From the NCBI GenBank assembly GCA_001606155.1, contig LODT01000034.1, forward strand, positions 411,665-475,664: 64,000 nucleotides of DNA, written 5' to 3'. This DNA comes from Tieghemostelium lacteum (taxonomy: Eukaryota; Evosea; Eumycetozoa; Dictyosteliales; Raperosteliaceae). The notes under the pieces are model-generated. The model was not told where the DNA came from. It saw nothing but the letters and a program-made list of their open reading frames with translations, and did not search any database. Shown here piece after piece: positions 35,796-47,187 of this stretch (position 1 is the first letter of the stretch; each line of letters begins with the position of its first letter). Both the position numbers and the translations under genes were made by a program.

Positions 35796-37368
35796 ATGAG
35801 CGAAGATAGTATCCACGATAATCCATATATAAAGGTTACCTATCAAAAAGATAAAGGAAGATCAATATTTTCAAAAGTATTTATACCAAGAGGCACTGTT
35901 GTGTTTGTAGATAATCCTTATATAGCTAGTATGTTTGAAGCTTTAAGAAAGCCTCTTGGCCACAGGATATTCAATTAACTCTTAATTTTAATGATTAGAT
36001 ATAGATAGTCTATATAAAAAGAATATATGTTCAACATGTTTTAAATACTTTTCAGAAACATGTAGACCTAATGTAGTTGTTTGTCCTCAATGTAATGACT
36101 ATTACTTTTGTTCAAGTTTTTGTAAACAATATCAAAAGAATGAAACTAGACACTCAAGTATTGAATGTGAATGGTTACAATATTTTGGAAACTATTTTAA
36201 ACATCAATTATTGGAAGATGATAAAAATATCGTGCTATTATTACTAAAAATCATTGCCAAGAGAATTCACCAAAATGATTCATTGTCATTTATTGTAGAT
36301 AATGATAACAGTAAGAATACTGATACAAATGATTCTTATAATCTAGTACCACGTGATGTAACTGATCTAATTGATCATTTGGACGAATATTTATCACTTG
36401 GTATTAATAATAGTGAAACTATAGAACAACAACAACAGAATCCAGATACCTCTATAACAGATAGTGATATGGATATAAGTAAACTAAAATCCATTTGGAA
36501 ATCTGATTTTAAAAAGTTTATTAATATCTCTAGAGTTATACAACATATAATTGATAGATCAAAACATCAAGAGATATTATCAGTTGGAATAGATTCAGAT
36601 GGTGATATGATAATGTCTGAGAATAATGATATTGAGAATACGATTCAAACTGAATCACTTTCAAAATCTGATTTGAATATTTTAAAACTTTTATGTAAAG
36701 TAAGATCAAATTTCTTTGGTTTGTGGCACAATGGTTTACAAAATAATATTGTAGAGTATAATAGAGGTGGGACTCCAAATACTGAAAATGACACTGATTC
36801 AAATACTACAACAACCACTACTGAACATCAAAAAAATATAGAATTTTTATGGTGTGGATCAGCAGTGTATTTGTCACTTTCACTATTCAATCATTCATGT
36901 TTTCCAAATTGTACTACCCTTTTAGAATATAATAATGGTGAAAATGGTGTATTTAGTTTTAACTACACTAAAACACCACTAAGATTTTCCATTGTAACTT
37001 TATTTGATATTGAACCAAACCAAGAGGTATGTTTATAAAAATATTAGATAATTGGAAATATAAAAATATTAAATTGATTATACTTTATATATACATAGCT
37101 GTTTATAACTTATATACCATTGAACCAAAACAAAAAAGAAAGAAATCATCAATTGAAATCATCATGGTTATTTGAATGTAATTGTAAAAGATGTGAATTG
37201 GAACAAACTAAAAGCAAGGAAATTGATGAATTATTTAACTCTGTTTGTTGTAGAAATGTAAAATGTAAATCTGGAATGGTATTTCCACTAGCCAATGGTT
37301 ATGGTGTTTGTAGAGTTTGTAAAGATGAATTTAAAAGTCCAACATCAATAAACTTGGATGTATTATAG
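35796..37368 (+). CDS. SET and MYND domain protein (SMYD family)
   Basis: Three exons: 35796-35928, 36005-37026 and 37099-37368, about 474 residues. The SET domain is split as in SMYDs: an N-terminal part (VTYQKDKGRSIFSKVFIPRGTVV), a MYND zinc finger (CSTC, CPQC, FCSSFCK, H..EC), a long insert, then the SET core SLFNHSCFPNCT and, from exon 3, LFITYIPL plus a post-SET cysteine cluster (FECNCKRC). Predicted protein lysine methyltransferase; substrate unknown. Acceptors ATTAG and ATATAG are 6 bp apart before exon 2 and both keep frame, so a two-residue length variant is possible. The middle insert is Asn/Asp/Thr-rich. Confidence 0.87.
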
Positions 37369-37533
37369 TGTGTTATATTGTGTAATAGTGGGTGGAATGT
37401 ATTCAAATATTTATACATTATATTTATTCGGGTATAAACATTCTTATGAAGCCATCCAATACACAAGTAAATGAATATGTTTTATATATAAAACATATGA
37501 TAAATAAAATTGTATATACAAAATGATTGATTT

Positions 37534-39600
37534 TTAATAATCATCATCATCACCATAACTATAGTAATCATAATTTGCCATTTTCTGTGATAATAAACTA
37601 CCAGATGTTTCAGTATGTTCTTCAGGTTCATAATAATTATTATTATTACTACTACTATTGTTATTATTACTAATAGATTGATTATTTGATGATTCAATTG
37701 GTCGTAGAGCAGTTGGTTTCTTGAATTGACTACTCTGTTGTGTAGGTACTATATTACCAGATGAAGCAGCAGTAGAAGCATTACTATCAAACAAAGGTAG
37801 TTTAAGACCAAACTTCTCAATGAGTTTGGTATTTCTAATCCTCTTTTTCAATTCTTCTTCAGCAGCTTTAGCAGCAGTTTCAGCAGCTTTTTTGTTGTTG
37901 GCATTTGATTTCTTCTTTCTTGGAGGTCTACCAGCTTTGATATCCTCTTCAAGTTCCTTTTGTTTTTCAGCATCTTTAATTATCCATTCCTTGTTGATAT
38001 TTGTCCAAATAATTTCCTTCTTTTTGATAGTCTCTTTATCATGTTCAATGTAATTATTAATCTCGTCATCAGAGAGACCTTCAAGATTGTCATTAGGTTC
38101 AAATACCGATGGATCTACTTCTCTTTCACCTTCAGGTAACACAGGATATGTAAATTTACCACTACTTAGAGATGGCAATGGCTGTGAAAGATACTCTTGA
38201 AGACTATTACCATCTTCAAAAAAACTAGGAATTGATTCTATTCCATCTTGATTATCAATATTAAATAGATTTTCATTCTCTCTCATTGATCTCTCTACTT
38301 CATTTGTCAGTTCATTCAATTCTCTCTCTTCATCAGTTAAATTCTGACTCTGAGTGTCAGATCTACTATCATCACTATCTGATAATTTAGTACTCCCATT
38401 TTCATTAATTTTTAATTTTTTCTTTTCACTCTCACTTGAAGAATTTCTACCATTACTACTATTACTACTTTTTAATTTTCTCTTTTTGTCATTATTATTG
38501 TTATTATTAGTATTTCTATTACTACTCGCACTACTATTACTACCTCTACTACTAACACTACTATTGTCATCAATTGATTTTCTAGTAGATTTCTTTTTTG
38601 GTCCTTGTTCAAGTTGTTTTAATTCTTCCTCTGGTTCTTCTTCTTGTTCTTCTTCTTGTTCTTCAAAATCTTCATCATCATCATCTAATTTCTTTAATTT
38701 TCTTTCCATTTCCTCTTTACTTTTGAGTTCTTTAAGTTCTAATTTTCTAGCTCTTATAAATGAAGGTGGATCACATTCCTCCTCTAATTCAATGTTATCA
38801 AATTCATCAAACTTGAGGGTTGCAGCAGGTGTCTTTTGAAACTCATCAAGACGACGCAGCAGTGTAATTTCACCAACTTTTACAACATGAATAATCTCTT
38901 TTAAAGTTCTTTTAAAACCGTGAATTTTTGAAGCTAGATAGAGAGCAGCACCACAAATACCCGATGGCTTTCTACCTACACTCATCCAATCTCTCTTCAT
39001 ACGTGCTACCAATTTATTTGCAGTGTGAGCTACTGCATTTGTCTTGTCACCAAATTCTAGTGACTGAGTGAATCTTTGAATATAAATACTAGGGTCCACT
39101 ATGGGAAGCCGAAGATTCAGCAGTTTTATCAGCTGAAGAAAAGTATTTGCCAAAACAAAGACATTAACCTGTAAAATCTCAGAGAAATCAATGAGTAAAT
39201 GTGGTGTTTTCTCACGTCTGCAAACAGAGTAGAGACAAGCTGCCACTACTAATTTGGTTCTTCTACCTTTTGTGAAATTATGTTCCATTGCCAATTCAAA
39301 TGATCTTTGTGCTGATTCAATGTGGTGTTGACGAATCTTTAGAGGTGCCGATATCTCTTCGAGTTTTCTCCGCGCATTCTCCAGAGAGAGTTCACGTGAA
39401 TCTCTGCCTAATGATCTGTATCTTGTCGATTTATTACTCACGAAATTACCCATAATCGTACTGGATTCTGTGAATTGTACTTCTGATACTATATTACTTG
39501 ACTCTAAAACATTACCACATTGCATACACACTATACTTCCATCTCCAGATGAATCGAAATTACTAGAATTACCACAAACACAAACTCTATTTTTTGCCAT
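37534..39600 (-). CDS. brf1: BRF1, TFIIB-related subunit of RNA polymerase III factor TFIIIB
   Basis: 688 residues without introns. The N-terminus has a TFIIB-type zinc ribbon (CVCG ... CMQCG). Two cyclin-like repeats cover about 80-280 (LVVAACLYSVCRREKTPHLLIDF; GICGAALYLASKIHGFKR). The BRF1-specific region is further down (EEIIWTNINKEWI type helix, DEINNYIEHDKETIKKKE). The C-terminal third is low-complexity with acidic, Ser and Lys tracts. BRF1 with TBP and BDP1 recruits Pol III to tRNA and 5S promoters. The DEINNYI block matches the family's homology II, which distinguishes it from plain TFIIB. Confidence 0.94.
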   Translation of the reverse strand: MAKNRVCVCGNSSNFDSSGDGSIVCMQCGNVLESSNIVSEVQFTESSTIMGNFVSNKSTRYRSLGRDSRELSLENARRKLEEISAPLKIRQHHIESAQRSFELAMEHNFTKGRRTKLVVAACLYSVCRREKTPHLLIDFSEILQVNVFVLANTFLQLIKLLNLRLPIVDPSIYIQRFTQSLEFGDKTNAVAHTANKLVARMKRDWMSVGRKPSGICGAALYLASKIHGFKRTLKEIIHVVKVGEITLLRRLDEFQKTPAATLKFDEFDNIELEEECDPPSFIRARKLELKELKSKEEMERKLKKLDDDDEDFEEQEEEQEEEPEEELKQLEQGPKKKSTRKSIDDNSSVSSRGSNSSASSNRNTNNNNNNDKKRKLKSSNSSNGRNSSSESEKKKLKINENGSTKLSDSDDSRSDTQSQNLTDEERELNELTNEVERSMRENENLFNIDNQDGIESIPSFFEDGNSLQEYLSQPLPSLSSGKFTYPVLPEGEREVDPSVFEPNDNLEGLSDDEINNYIEHDKETIKKKEIIWTNINKEWIIKDAEKQKELEEDIKAGRPPRKKKSNANNKKAAETAAKAAEEELKKRIRNTKLIEKFGLKLPLFDSNASTAASSGNIVPTQQSSQFKKPTALRPIESSNNQSISNNNNSSSNNNNYYEPEEHTETSGSLLSQKMANYDYYSYGDDDDY

Positions 39601-39890
39601 ATTATTATTATAGTTTTTACTTCTTTCCCTTCTATTACTTTCTTAATATAGTAACCCACTTGTTCTTCCTGTGTTTTTCTCTTCTTTCTTTTTATTCTTT
39701 TAAAATAATTTTTTGATTTTAATTATTTTTATTATTTCCCCCAAACTAAACAGAATGGCGCTTCTAATATAGATATAAATTGTGTTTTGCCAAAAGTTTA
39801 GTCGTTATCCTTCGTTGAAAAAGTTTCAAAAAAATTAAAAAAAATAAAAAAAAAATTCAAATTAAATTCAAATTTTTTTGATTACATTAT

Positions 39891-41147
39891 ATGAATATTA
39901 TAAGATTCATTAGTTCAATCAATTGTAGAAATAATTTAATTCATTTCAATTTTGGGAAACACTTTTATTCAAAATCCACATCATCAAAAGCAACACCATC
40001 ACCACCATCCCACTATACACTTTTAAATATATTTAAACACCCAAACTCGACTACAAACAAAACAACAATGAGTCAAGGAAGTAGAAATCTTAATCCTCAT
40101 CAATTAGCACTAATTGAAAAATACAATTCACCATCATTAAAAGAAAAATCTATTCTATGTGGTCATCCTGATATTTTTGATGGTATTACTGTTGATAATA
40201 CTGATCAATATCCAGATACAGTTGAACTTTTTGAAACCTTTTTAAATAGTAATTATTTTCAATTTTATCATTCACTAACAACAAACTGTTAGAAAGGGAT
40301 AATCCCTCTTTGAAATTTTGAGAAAAAACTATGATATTAACACTAATATCCACCACACCCACATTTGTTTAAACATAAACAAAAATTCATATAACTCATT
40401 TTTAAAATGAAAATAGATAGTTTAAATTTTTGGATTGAAAATAAAAGAAGAGGAATTTGGATAAAGGTACCAGAATCAAAAGCACATTTAATTAGTGTAG
40501 CTACTAGAGCTGGATTTACATTCCACCACTGTCAAGCCGATTATATAATGTTAACTAAATGGATACCAACAGAATTGAATAAACTACCACACTACACCTC
40601 ACATTTCATTGGTTGTGGTGGTGTTGTAATCAATGATAAAAATGAGATATTACTCATTACTGAAAAACAGAGACCTGATCGTTGGAAGATTCCAGGTGGT
40701 GCATTAGATGTAGGTGAGGATCTTTGTAATACTGCAGTTCGTGAAGTCTTTGAAGAAACAGGTATCAAAAGTGAATTTGTATCCGTACTTGGTTTCAGAC
40801 AACTACAAAACTATGCTTTTGACAGAGCTGATATCTATTATGTCTGTGCATTGAAACCTCTGTCTTCTGAAATCAATATGGACACCAATGAAATTGGTCA
40901 ATGTAAATGGACACCTATTCAAGAGTTTGTTAATCTACAAACTCCATATCCCTTACAAAAAGCAGTTTCAAGACTAGCTTATGAATACTGTTTCAATGGT
41001 TACAAAGGTTTCAAAGCTTCTGAAGTTGCAAACTCTGTAAAACCTGGTAATTCATATCTATATCATGGTTCTAATGCCAATATTGATGAATTAGCTTCTA
41101 AAGTCGAAAAAAAATCTGATAGTCAAGATCCGCAATTTAACATCTAA
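39891..41147 (+). CDS. NUDT6-like Nudix hydrolase with putative mitochondrial leader
   Basis: Exons 39891-40248 and 40417-41147 (phase 1, AATA|GTAATT ... AAAATAG|AT) give 362 residues. An N-terminal region resembles NUDT6 (DGITVDN, then FWIENKRRGIWIKVP and AGFTFHHCQADY), followed by the Nudix box GALDVGE-x7-REVFEETGI around residues 240-265. The first 25 residues are basic and lack acids (MNIIRFISSINCRNN); a later Met (MSQGSRNLN) could start a cytosolic form. Substrate unknown: NUDT6 proteins are poorly defined, and Nudix enzymes cleave nucleoside diphosphates linked to other groups. Head-to-head with BRF1, 290 bp apart. Confidence 0.88.
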
Positions 41148-41259
41148 ACTAACAATATATAAACTACAAATATTTGCCCGGACAAGTTTTCATTGATTTA
41201 CACAAGAACTACTTGAAATAATATACACCTATATTGATTTATTCCACAGTTCTCTCAAA

Positions 41260-42777
41260 TTACAATTGACCTTCTTCTTCACTTAGATCCATATCCATTA
41301 CCTCTTCTGTAGTGGACTTTTGTTGAGTTATAGATTGAATTGGTTGAGTCGTTATAGAAGTTGATTTATATTGTGCATTATTGTCAAAATGTATAAAATC
41401 AATAGTGTGTTCAAAAGATGGGGAATCACTAGATTTTGTCATTAATATGTTTTTGGTTGGTGTTATAAATTTCTTAGTTGAAACATCATCATTAACCACA
41501 ACTGTTACAGTTTCACCATTGTTAGTGTTATCCCCATTAATAATATCAATTGTTTGTTTAGTTTTTTGTTCTTCAAGTAGTTGCATTGGATCCTTGGTTC
41601 GTACTGGTGATTTTGGACTTGTACTTCTATTTCTATATTGTTGTCTCCTTTCATCAATATCTATTGGAGCATGTGAATCATAATCATTATTATAAGATTT
41701 ATCATAATATTGATCATTATATCTATCTCTTTCTCTATATCTAGCATTATAATATACATTATCATCTCTTTCTCTTTCTCTTTCTCTGTACCTTTCTCTT
41801 GATCTTGATCTACTATCACTTCTAGATCTTGATCTACTATAATCATCTCCATTACCTCTACGTCTCTCTCTACTCCCACTTCTTGATCTACTATTATACC
41901 TATAATTTGAATTGTAATTACTATATCTATTATTTGAGTAGCTATGTCTTTGTTGTTGCTGTTGTTGTTGTTCCATTTGTTTTTCAGCTTTTATAATATT
42001 ATCAATATATTGATAATATCTAGAATTCCTATTTGAATGTGTTGCCTTATTCATTTGAACTCTCTTGTGATCATATGGAATTGGGCACTGTTGAACTGGA
42101 TGACCAATCTCAGAACAATTAAAACAAACAATTGAACTGATTGTTGAATTCTCAAATTTCTTTTCAGTATCAACAACTATACTTTCTCTATCAACTGAGT
42201 AATTAGGTATCTTTTGAAATGTATATGGAATTGATGTCGGTGCTTTTGAAAGTTCTCTCTTACCACTCCTTTTTATAGTAAAACCACCTTTGTAATAGTA
42301 TGTAATTTCAGTATTTTCATTCTGTGGTTGTAGTTGGTCATCTTGAACTCTATTTGAGGTTGAAGATACCTTTTGATAATAGCCAAAAAACCTATATAGA
42401 TAATCCTCCAGTTCAGTGACTTTGGTATCTTCAATAAAACTTTGATTCAGTGCAAACAAAGGGTACTCTGAACCAAACATTATTTCTTTAGATTTCAACT
42501 TTTTTTCTAAATCTCTAACTTGATCCTCAAGTTCCTGTATTCTTTGTTTTTCTAAACTGTTATCATTTGTATCATTTTCATCTAAATTTTCATCACTTTC
42601 GTCTATATATTCATGTTTGTTGGTATTTGTAACATCTGAATTCTTTTCTAACTTTATAGTCTTGTTATTGGTAGATTCATTTCCATTTTCATCTCTTTTT
42701 CTTTTTGGTGTTTCAGTATGAGTATTTGATTTCTCAAAAATATCAAATAAACTATCCATATCATCATTTTCAGACAT
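41260..42777 (-). CDS. ZCCHC8-like zinc-knuckle / PSP-domain RNA factor
   Basis: 505 residues, no intron. An acidic N-terminus and coiled coil (about 70-100) precede a conserved block, then a CCHC knuckle (CFNCSEIGHPVQQC) followed at once by a PSP-like stretch (IPYDHKRVQMNKA), the pairing that defines ZCCHC8 of the nuclear exosome-targeting (NEXT) complex. After residue 290 it is rich in Arg-Ser, Arg-Glu and Arg-Asp dipeptides like splicing factors, and it ends acidic (MDLSEEEGQL). Predicted role: nuclear RNA surveillance with the MTR4 helicase. ZCCHC8 identity is inferred from knuckle plus PSP; a general RS-type splicing factor is the alternative. The head-to-head gene starts 124 bp away. 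Confidence 0.75.
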   Translation of the reverse strand: MSENDDMDSLFDIFEKSNTHTETPKRKRDENGNESTNNKTIKLEKNSDVTNTNKHEYIDESDENLDENDTNDNSLEKQRIQELEDQVRDLEKKLKSKEIMFGSEYPLFALNQSFIEDTKVTELEDYLYRFFGYYQKVSSTSNRVQDDQLQPQNENTEITYYYKGGFTIKRSGKRELSKAPTSIPYTFQKIPNYSVDRESIVVDTEKKFENSTISSIVCFNCSEIGHPVQQCPIPYDHKRVQMNKATHSNRNSRYYQYIDNIIKAEKQMEQQQQQQQRHSYSNNRYSNYNSNYRYNSRSRSGSRERRRGNGDDYSRSRSRSDSRSRSRERYRERERERDDNVYYNARYRERDRYNDQYYDKSYNNDYDSHAPIDIDERRQQYRNRSTSPKSPVRTKDPMQLLEEQKTKQTIDIINGDNTNNGETVTVVVNDDVSTKKFITPTKNILMTKSSDSPSFEHTIDFIHFDNNAQYKSTSITTQPIQSITQQKSTTEEVMDMDLSEEEGQL

Positions 42778-42901
42778 GTGTTATGTTGGGTAAATGTAAC
42801 AGTTGAAGGTAACCGTTAAAACCTGAAATGCTAATTTAATTTAAAAATTAAAAATAAAATTTCTTTTTATAATTTAATCCACCCCCTACTACCACACCGA
42901 A

Positions 42902-43564
42902 ATGGATTTAGCACAATTAGTTCAAATCTATTCGGATATTACTACAACAGCTCCTGAACCTCAAGTTGGGCTACAAGTTACAACTACAACAAAACATACA
43001 CAAAACACAACAACAAATAACTATAAAAACCCATATAACAGTAAAAAACGAAAAGATAACAACCCGAAACAAAATGCTAATAAAAAAGTAGCAAATGATG
43101 ATACAGAAAATGATCAATTGGATGAAGATGAAAGAGAATACAATGAGGAAATGATGAGAATTAAAATGTTTAATCAAAGACTAAGAACGATTAAGATACA
43201 AGAGTCACCTGAGGATATTGCTAGATATCTAGAAGAGAGAAAAAAGAATTACCCAAATAAATCAAATGTAGAAGCAAGAAAAAAACAGTTAATGGACTCT
43301 AGAATGAGAGGTGAAATTACAAATTATAATAAAAGAGCATTGGAAGACGATGCACAACAAAAACCTAAAAAGAAACTAAAAGTTTTGAAAACTGAAAATA
43401 ACAATGTAAATAATAGTGAATCTACAACAAAGGCTGTCGTAGAAGACGACAATGAACCTGTAGAAGAAATACCAAGTAATTTAAATTATTTTAAAGATAA
43501 TAATATACAAGTTGAATCTCTTGAAAATAATACAACACCCCAACAACCGATTGGGAATAATCAA

Positions 43565-43622
<58 letters not shown>

Positions 43623-43636
43623 CAAAAAAACAAAGA

Positions 43637-43680
<44 letters not shown>

Positions 43681-43872
43681 TGCAAACAAATTTACAGAAT
43701 CTTTATATGAAAAGGTATGTTTTTTAAGGATTCTTTAATTTAAATACAGATTACTAATAATTATTCTGTTATGTAGTTATTTGCTCGTGAAATATCAGCT
43801 GAAAATAATATAATTTTACAATGTTTTAGACATTTAGCTAATACTATAAGGAAAAATGAACATATTGAATAA
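42902..43872 (+). CDS. NUFIP1-like protein (box C/D snoRNP assembly)
   Basis: Exons 42902-43714 and 43777-43872 (phase 0) give 302 residues. The recognisable core is about residues 95-140: SPEDIARYLEERKKNYPNKS followed by NVEARKKQLMDSRMRGE, close to the NUFIP1/Rsa1 conserved peptide with its R-x-x-RKxYP pattern. That peptide binds SNU13/15.5K during box C/D snoRNP assembly. Two pure Asn tracts of about 20 and 14 codons (AAT repeats, about 43565-43680) lie before a C-terminal helix encoded partly by exon 2 (LFAREISAENNIILQCFRHLANTI). No zinc finger, unlike human NUFIP1. The repeat may vary in length between strains. Confidence 0.78.
43564..43680 (+). repeat. AAT trinucleotide repeat encoding poly-Asn
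   Basis: Two near-pure (AAT)n runs separated by a short Lys/Gln-coding interruption (KSKKQR). The purity at the DNA level points to recent slippage rather than long-standing selection on Asn codons (AAC is almost absent). Confidence 0.9.
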
Positions 43873-44003
43873 AGACTATTGATAATCTTATTCTTTTTTT
43901 GGATATACCTGTTTCCAAAGTTATTTAGTGTACTATTTATTCATAAATTTGGAATTCCAAAATAAGGAAATTGAATTACATTTACATATTTAATATATTA
44001 ATA

Positions 44004-45135
44004 TTAGAGTCCACTCTGATTATTCCTGTTGGTATTCGAATTTGTAGTGGTAGTGGTAGTAGTTGTAGTAGTATTATCAGTTTGATTTTGTTGTTGTTGT
44101 TGTTGTGCTCTTTGTTCTCTAGATTCCTTATCATTTTCATAATCTCTATCATCAGTTTTAAGTTCATATCTACAAACACAACAACTGTTATGAAGTTCCA
44201 ACCATGGCAATATACATGGTGAGTGATAAATATGTGAGCATGGTAACTCTATATATTCCTGATCTAATTCAAACTCATCTTTACAAACTGAACATTCCAC
44301 TTTCTTATCAATAATACTTTGATCCACCTGTGCTCTTTTTAGTTTTTTAACAGCTTCTTTAGATGCTGGTGGTGTTCCTCTTCTACAATTACAATAAATT
44401 AACAAAATTATTAGAATGAATCAATTATGATAAATTTCAAAACAAAATACCTACGATTGAGTTGTATGAAATAATCTATTTAAAAAACCTTGCCAATCTT
44501 GACCATTATAATAATCACCCATTTGTACACCGCTACCACCTGGAATATTACCATTAATAAACAATGGTATACCACCTGCTGGTGTCATTCCGAACATATT
44601 TGTTAAATTTGATATATTTCTATATTAAAATTACAATAAACATTAGTAACAAATATCAATAACTAATGTATTCCAATACCTACTGAAAAAAGAATTGGTC
44701 AAACTCAACAGGTGTAGCATTATCATTTAAGGGACCTCCAAATACATTTATATTCATATTATCAAATGTAATATTATGAATTGGTTGCCTATATACTCTT
44801 TGTTGGTTTGGTTGGTTTGGTTGGTTTGGTTGTTGTGTATTCTGTTGTTGCTGTCTATTTTCTCTGTGTTGAGTAAAAACACTGTTTAAATTTCCAAAGA
44901 GATTCATTAAATTTGAATTTGCAAATGGATTGCCTATATTTTCAAATGGGTTGGCTATATTTTCTTGTTGTTGTTGTTGTGGTTGCTGTTGTTGTTGGGG
45001 TTGAGGTTGATTTTCAACCTCTTCTAAAAATTCGGAATGACAATTGGGACATATTATTTCTTCTGGGTTTGCTAATCGAACATGCTTTTTACAAGTATGA
45101 CACCAGAAGTTATTATTGTTATTCGAAGTTGACAT
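44004..45135 (-). CDS. RING-H2 E3 ubiquitin ligase, RNF126/RNF115-like
   Basis: Three exons: 45135-44684, 44619-44455 and 44382-44004, giving 331 residues. An N-terminal zinc ribbon (FWCHTCKKHV ... ICPNCHSEF) matches the BCA2/RNF126 zinc finger that binds ubiquitin and BAG6. The Gln/Asn-rich middle leads to the family block GDYYNGQDWQGFLNRLF and SRGTPPASKEAVKKL. The RING-H2 then has CSVC, CSHIYH, CILPWL and CCVC; the usual CPxC Pro is replaced by Cys. Expected role: quality-control ubiquitination of mislocalised proteins. The upstream GTG at 45153 is in frame but the ATG at 45135 fits better. The tail is Gln/Thr/Asn-rich. Confidence 0.88.
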
Positions 45136-45346
45136 TCGTTTTCCTCTGAACACAAAGTGTAATTTAAATATGAAAAATAAATTGAATAAAAATCAATAAA
45201 AAAAAAGTCAAACACAAGACACCACACAACTAAAATAGGAAATTAAAAAAAAAAAAAATAAAATTATATTTATTTCTAATTATTTATTTAATTTTTTTAT
45301 TATTAACATTTTTCAATTTTGATATGGTCTATTCTATCTTTAAATA

Positions 45347-46103
45347 ATGGGAATAGTGTATAAAAATGGAGATAAAAGATATAATAGAATTAATAAAGTT
45401 CAATTCTTTTGGACTATAAAATTAAAACCTAAAATTGAAAGATTTTTCTGTACTTTGTGTTGTAGGAATAAAGATTATCAGCCTAATAGAGAATATAGAA
45501 AAAAGAGTAAATGTATTGGTTTAAAAAGAAAACGTAAAGATAGAATTGATAATTGTGAATGTGGCGAAAATCAAGATTTAAAAATGGATGAAAGAGATAC
45601 ATCAAGTGATTATATAAGAATGGAACACTTTTCAAATATTAAATTACCAAATCGGAGAAATAGTTTAATTATGGATTCAGAATATTATTCTGGTAAAATA
45701 AAAGAAATGCGAACAAATTATGAAAATGAATTAAATAGTAATTCATTGAACCAACTAACTAAATATCAATATGCCAAAGTTTTATCACATTCACAAATTG
45801 ATAGCGAAAGACAAAAAGCAATTTTACTATTAAAAGGTAATTATTTGAAAATTATTTATAATAATAAAATCTATTATAATATTAATATAACAATTTCCAA
45901 AAAAAGAACTTTTACAAAACGATAACCAAAACAAATACAAATATCTCTATGAATTAGGTGCATCATATTATAGAGAGAATGAATTTGAATTATCTAGAAA
46001 ATATTTTGATGAAATTCTTGAAGGAAGCCCATTAAACAGGGAAGCACTTACATATCAATATCTATTAGACAACCAAAATCAAGAGCTATCAATTAGAGCC
46101 TAA
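45347..46103 (+). CDS. FIS1-like TPR protein without a tail anchor
   Basis: Exons 45347-45836 and 45907-46103 (phase 1) give 228 residues. The C-terminal half (about 135-225) follows the FIS1 two-TPR plan: LTKYQYAKVLSHS, RQKAILLLKELLQND, YLYELGASYYRENEFELSRKYFDEIL, PLNREALTYQYLL. FIS1 normally continues into a C-terminal transmembrane helix for the mitochondrial and peroxisomal outer membrane; here the protein stops about ten residues after the last helix. Instead it has a long basic N-terminus with MG at the start and a Cys cluster (FCTLCC). So it may be a FIS1 paralogue attached by lipid, or a soluble TPR protein. Family call is by pattern only. Confidence 0.65.
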
Positions 46104-46344
46104 ATAAATAATAATTTGTATATTAGATTTAAATATATATAATGTATATATTGAGATTAAATAAATATTTATAAATATATAATTAAGGAGTGATGTATGA
46201 AAAGATAATTGATTTATTTACAAGGGAGTGGATTTTGTTGTTGATATATTATTGTGTGAAGGTGTATATTGTGATGTGTGTATATATAATGTACGTATAT
46301 GTTAATAAAAGAAATACAATAATTGCTATAATTATGATTTCCAA

Positions 46345-47187
46345 CTAAAGATCTATTGGAAACTTATCATCGTTATCATCATCACTTAAATTACCATCTG
46401 AAAAGTCGGAATATGAACTTAGGTCACTTTCTGATACGCTTTCATCGTTCTGTGAGTTTTCAGTTGCATACTTATTTACAAAATCTGTAATTAAAGTTAG
46501 TATTCTTTAAAAATAGGAGAGTATTGATAACTAAATAACAAACCTTTAACTTTTTGTTTATATTTTTCGGGCTCCTTTAATAACATAGAAGCTGCTTCAC
46601 CATTTAAAGGATCAGTTGGGTTTGGATAAAGAAGTAATTGTGGTAAAAATATTTCAAATATATTAATAAGATCAAACATTGGACTCCAAGTTTGATTAAT
46701 AACATCTAAACAAACTGAACCTGAACTATTAAAATTTAATACCTATATTGTTAGTACTCAAACTCTTTACACTCCTCTATATTATTAAACAGCTATACCT
46801 ACGCTAAATCAACATTTGGGTGATATATTTTATTAATAAAACCTATAGAGGGTGATTTGTATGGATAGGTTGGTGGTAATTCTACTCTAACTTTCCATGA
46901 TCCTCCTTGATATGGACCTATTATAAAAGTTAATATAGATTAGTATTATTTAATTACTGCTTTATCATAAAATAGACTCACAAAAGAAACCTACTATCTT
47001 TTGGACCAAAAAATTTAACATAAAATTCAGTCATTGAATCACCTGACATTGTCACCTCGTAATCACTCATCATTCTAAATTAAATGATACCACTATTAGT
47101 ATATAGAGATATTGTAAATAAAAATCTTTCGTCTACTACCTACAATTTAGTGAGATCCAAATCTCTTCTTCTATTTGGAGAGGACAT
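46345..47187 (-). CDS. ube2h: Ubiquitin-conjugating enzyme E2 H (UBE2H / yeast Ubc8 type)
   Basis: Five exons: 47187-47144, 47074-46995, 46917-46803, 46725-46544 and 46484-46345, giving 186 residues. The start [18 protein letters not shown] matches UBE2H. The core has [29 protein letters not shown] and IYHPN, with catalytic Cys85 in [13 protein letters not shown], then [13 protein letters not shown]. The acidic tail ([23 protein letters not shown]) is typical of this E2. UBE2H works with the CTLH/GID ligase, which in yeast degrades gluconeogenic enzymes. The exon 4 acceptor was chosen at AATAG before TTCAGG because it restores ASGSVCLD; the earlier ATATAG leads to a stop. Confidence 0.93.

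Noticed and set aside
38354-38839. 161-codon Ser/Leu-rich plus-strand frame
   Set aside because: Antisense of the low-complexity region of BRF1.
41661-41879. 72-codon Asp/Glu/Ile-rich frame inside the ZCCHC8-like gene
   Set aside because: Out-of-frame reading of the Arg-Ser/Arg-Glu repeat region.
43491-43727. Poly-Tyr and poly-Ile frames over the AAT repeat
   Set aside because: Other-frame readings of the trinucleotide repeat; only the Asn frame has conserved flanks.
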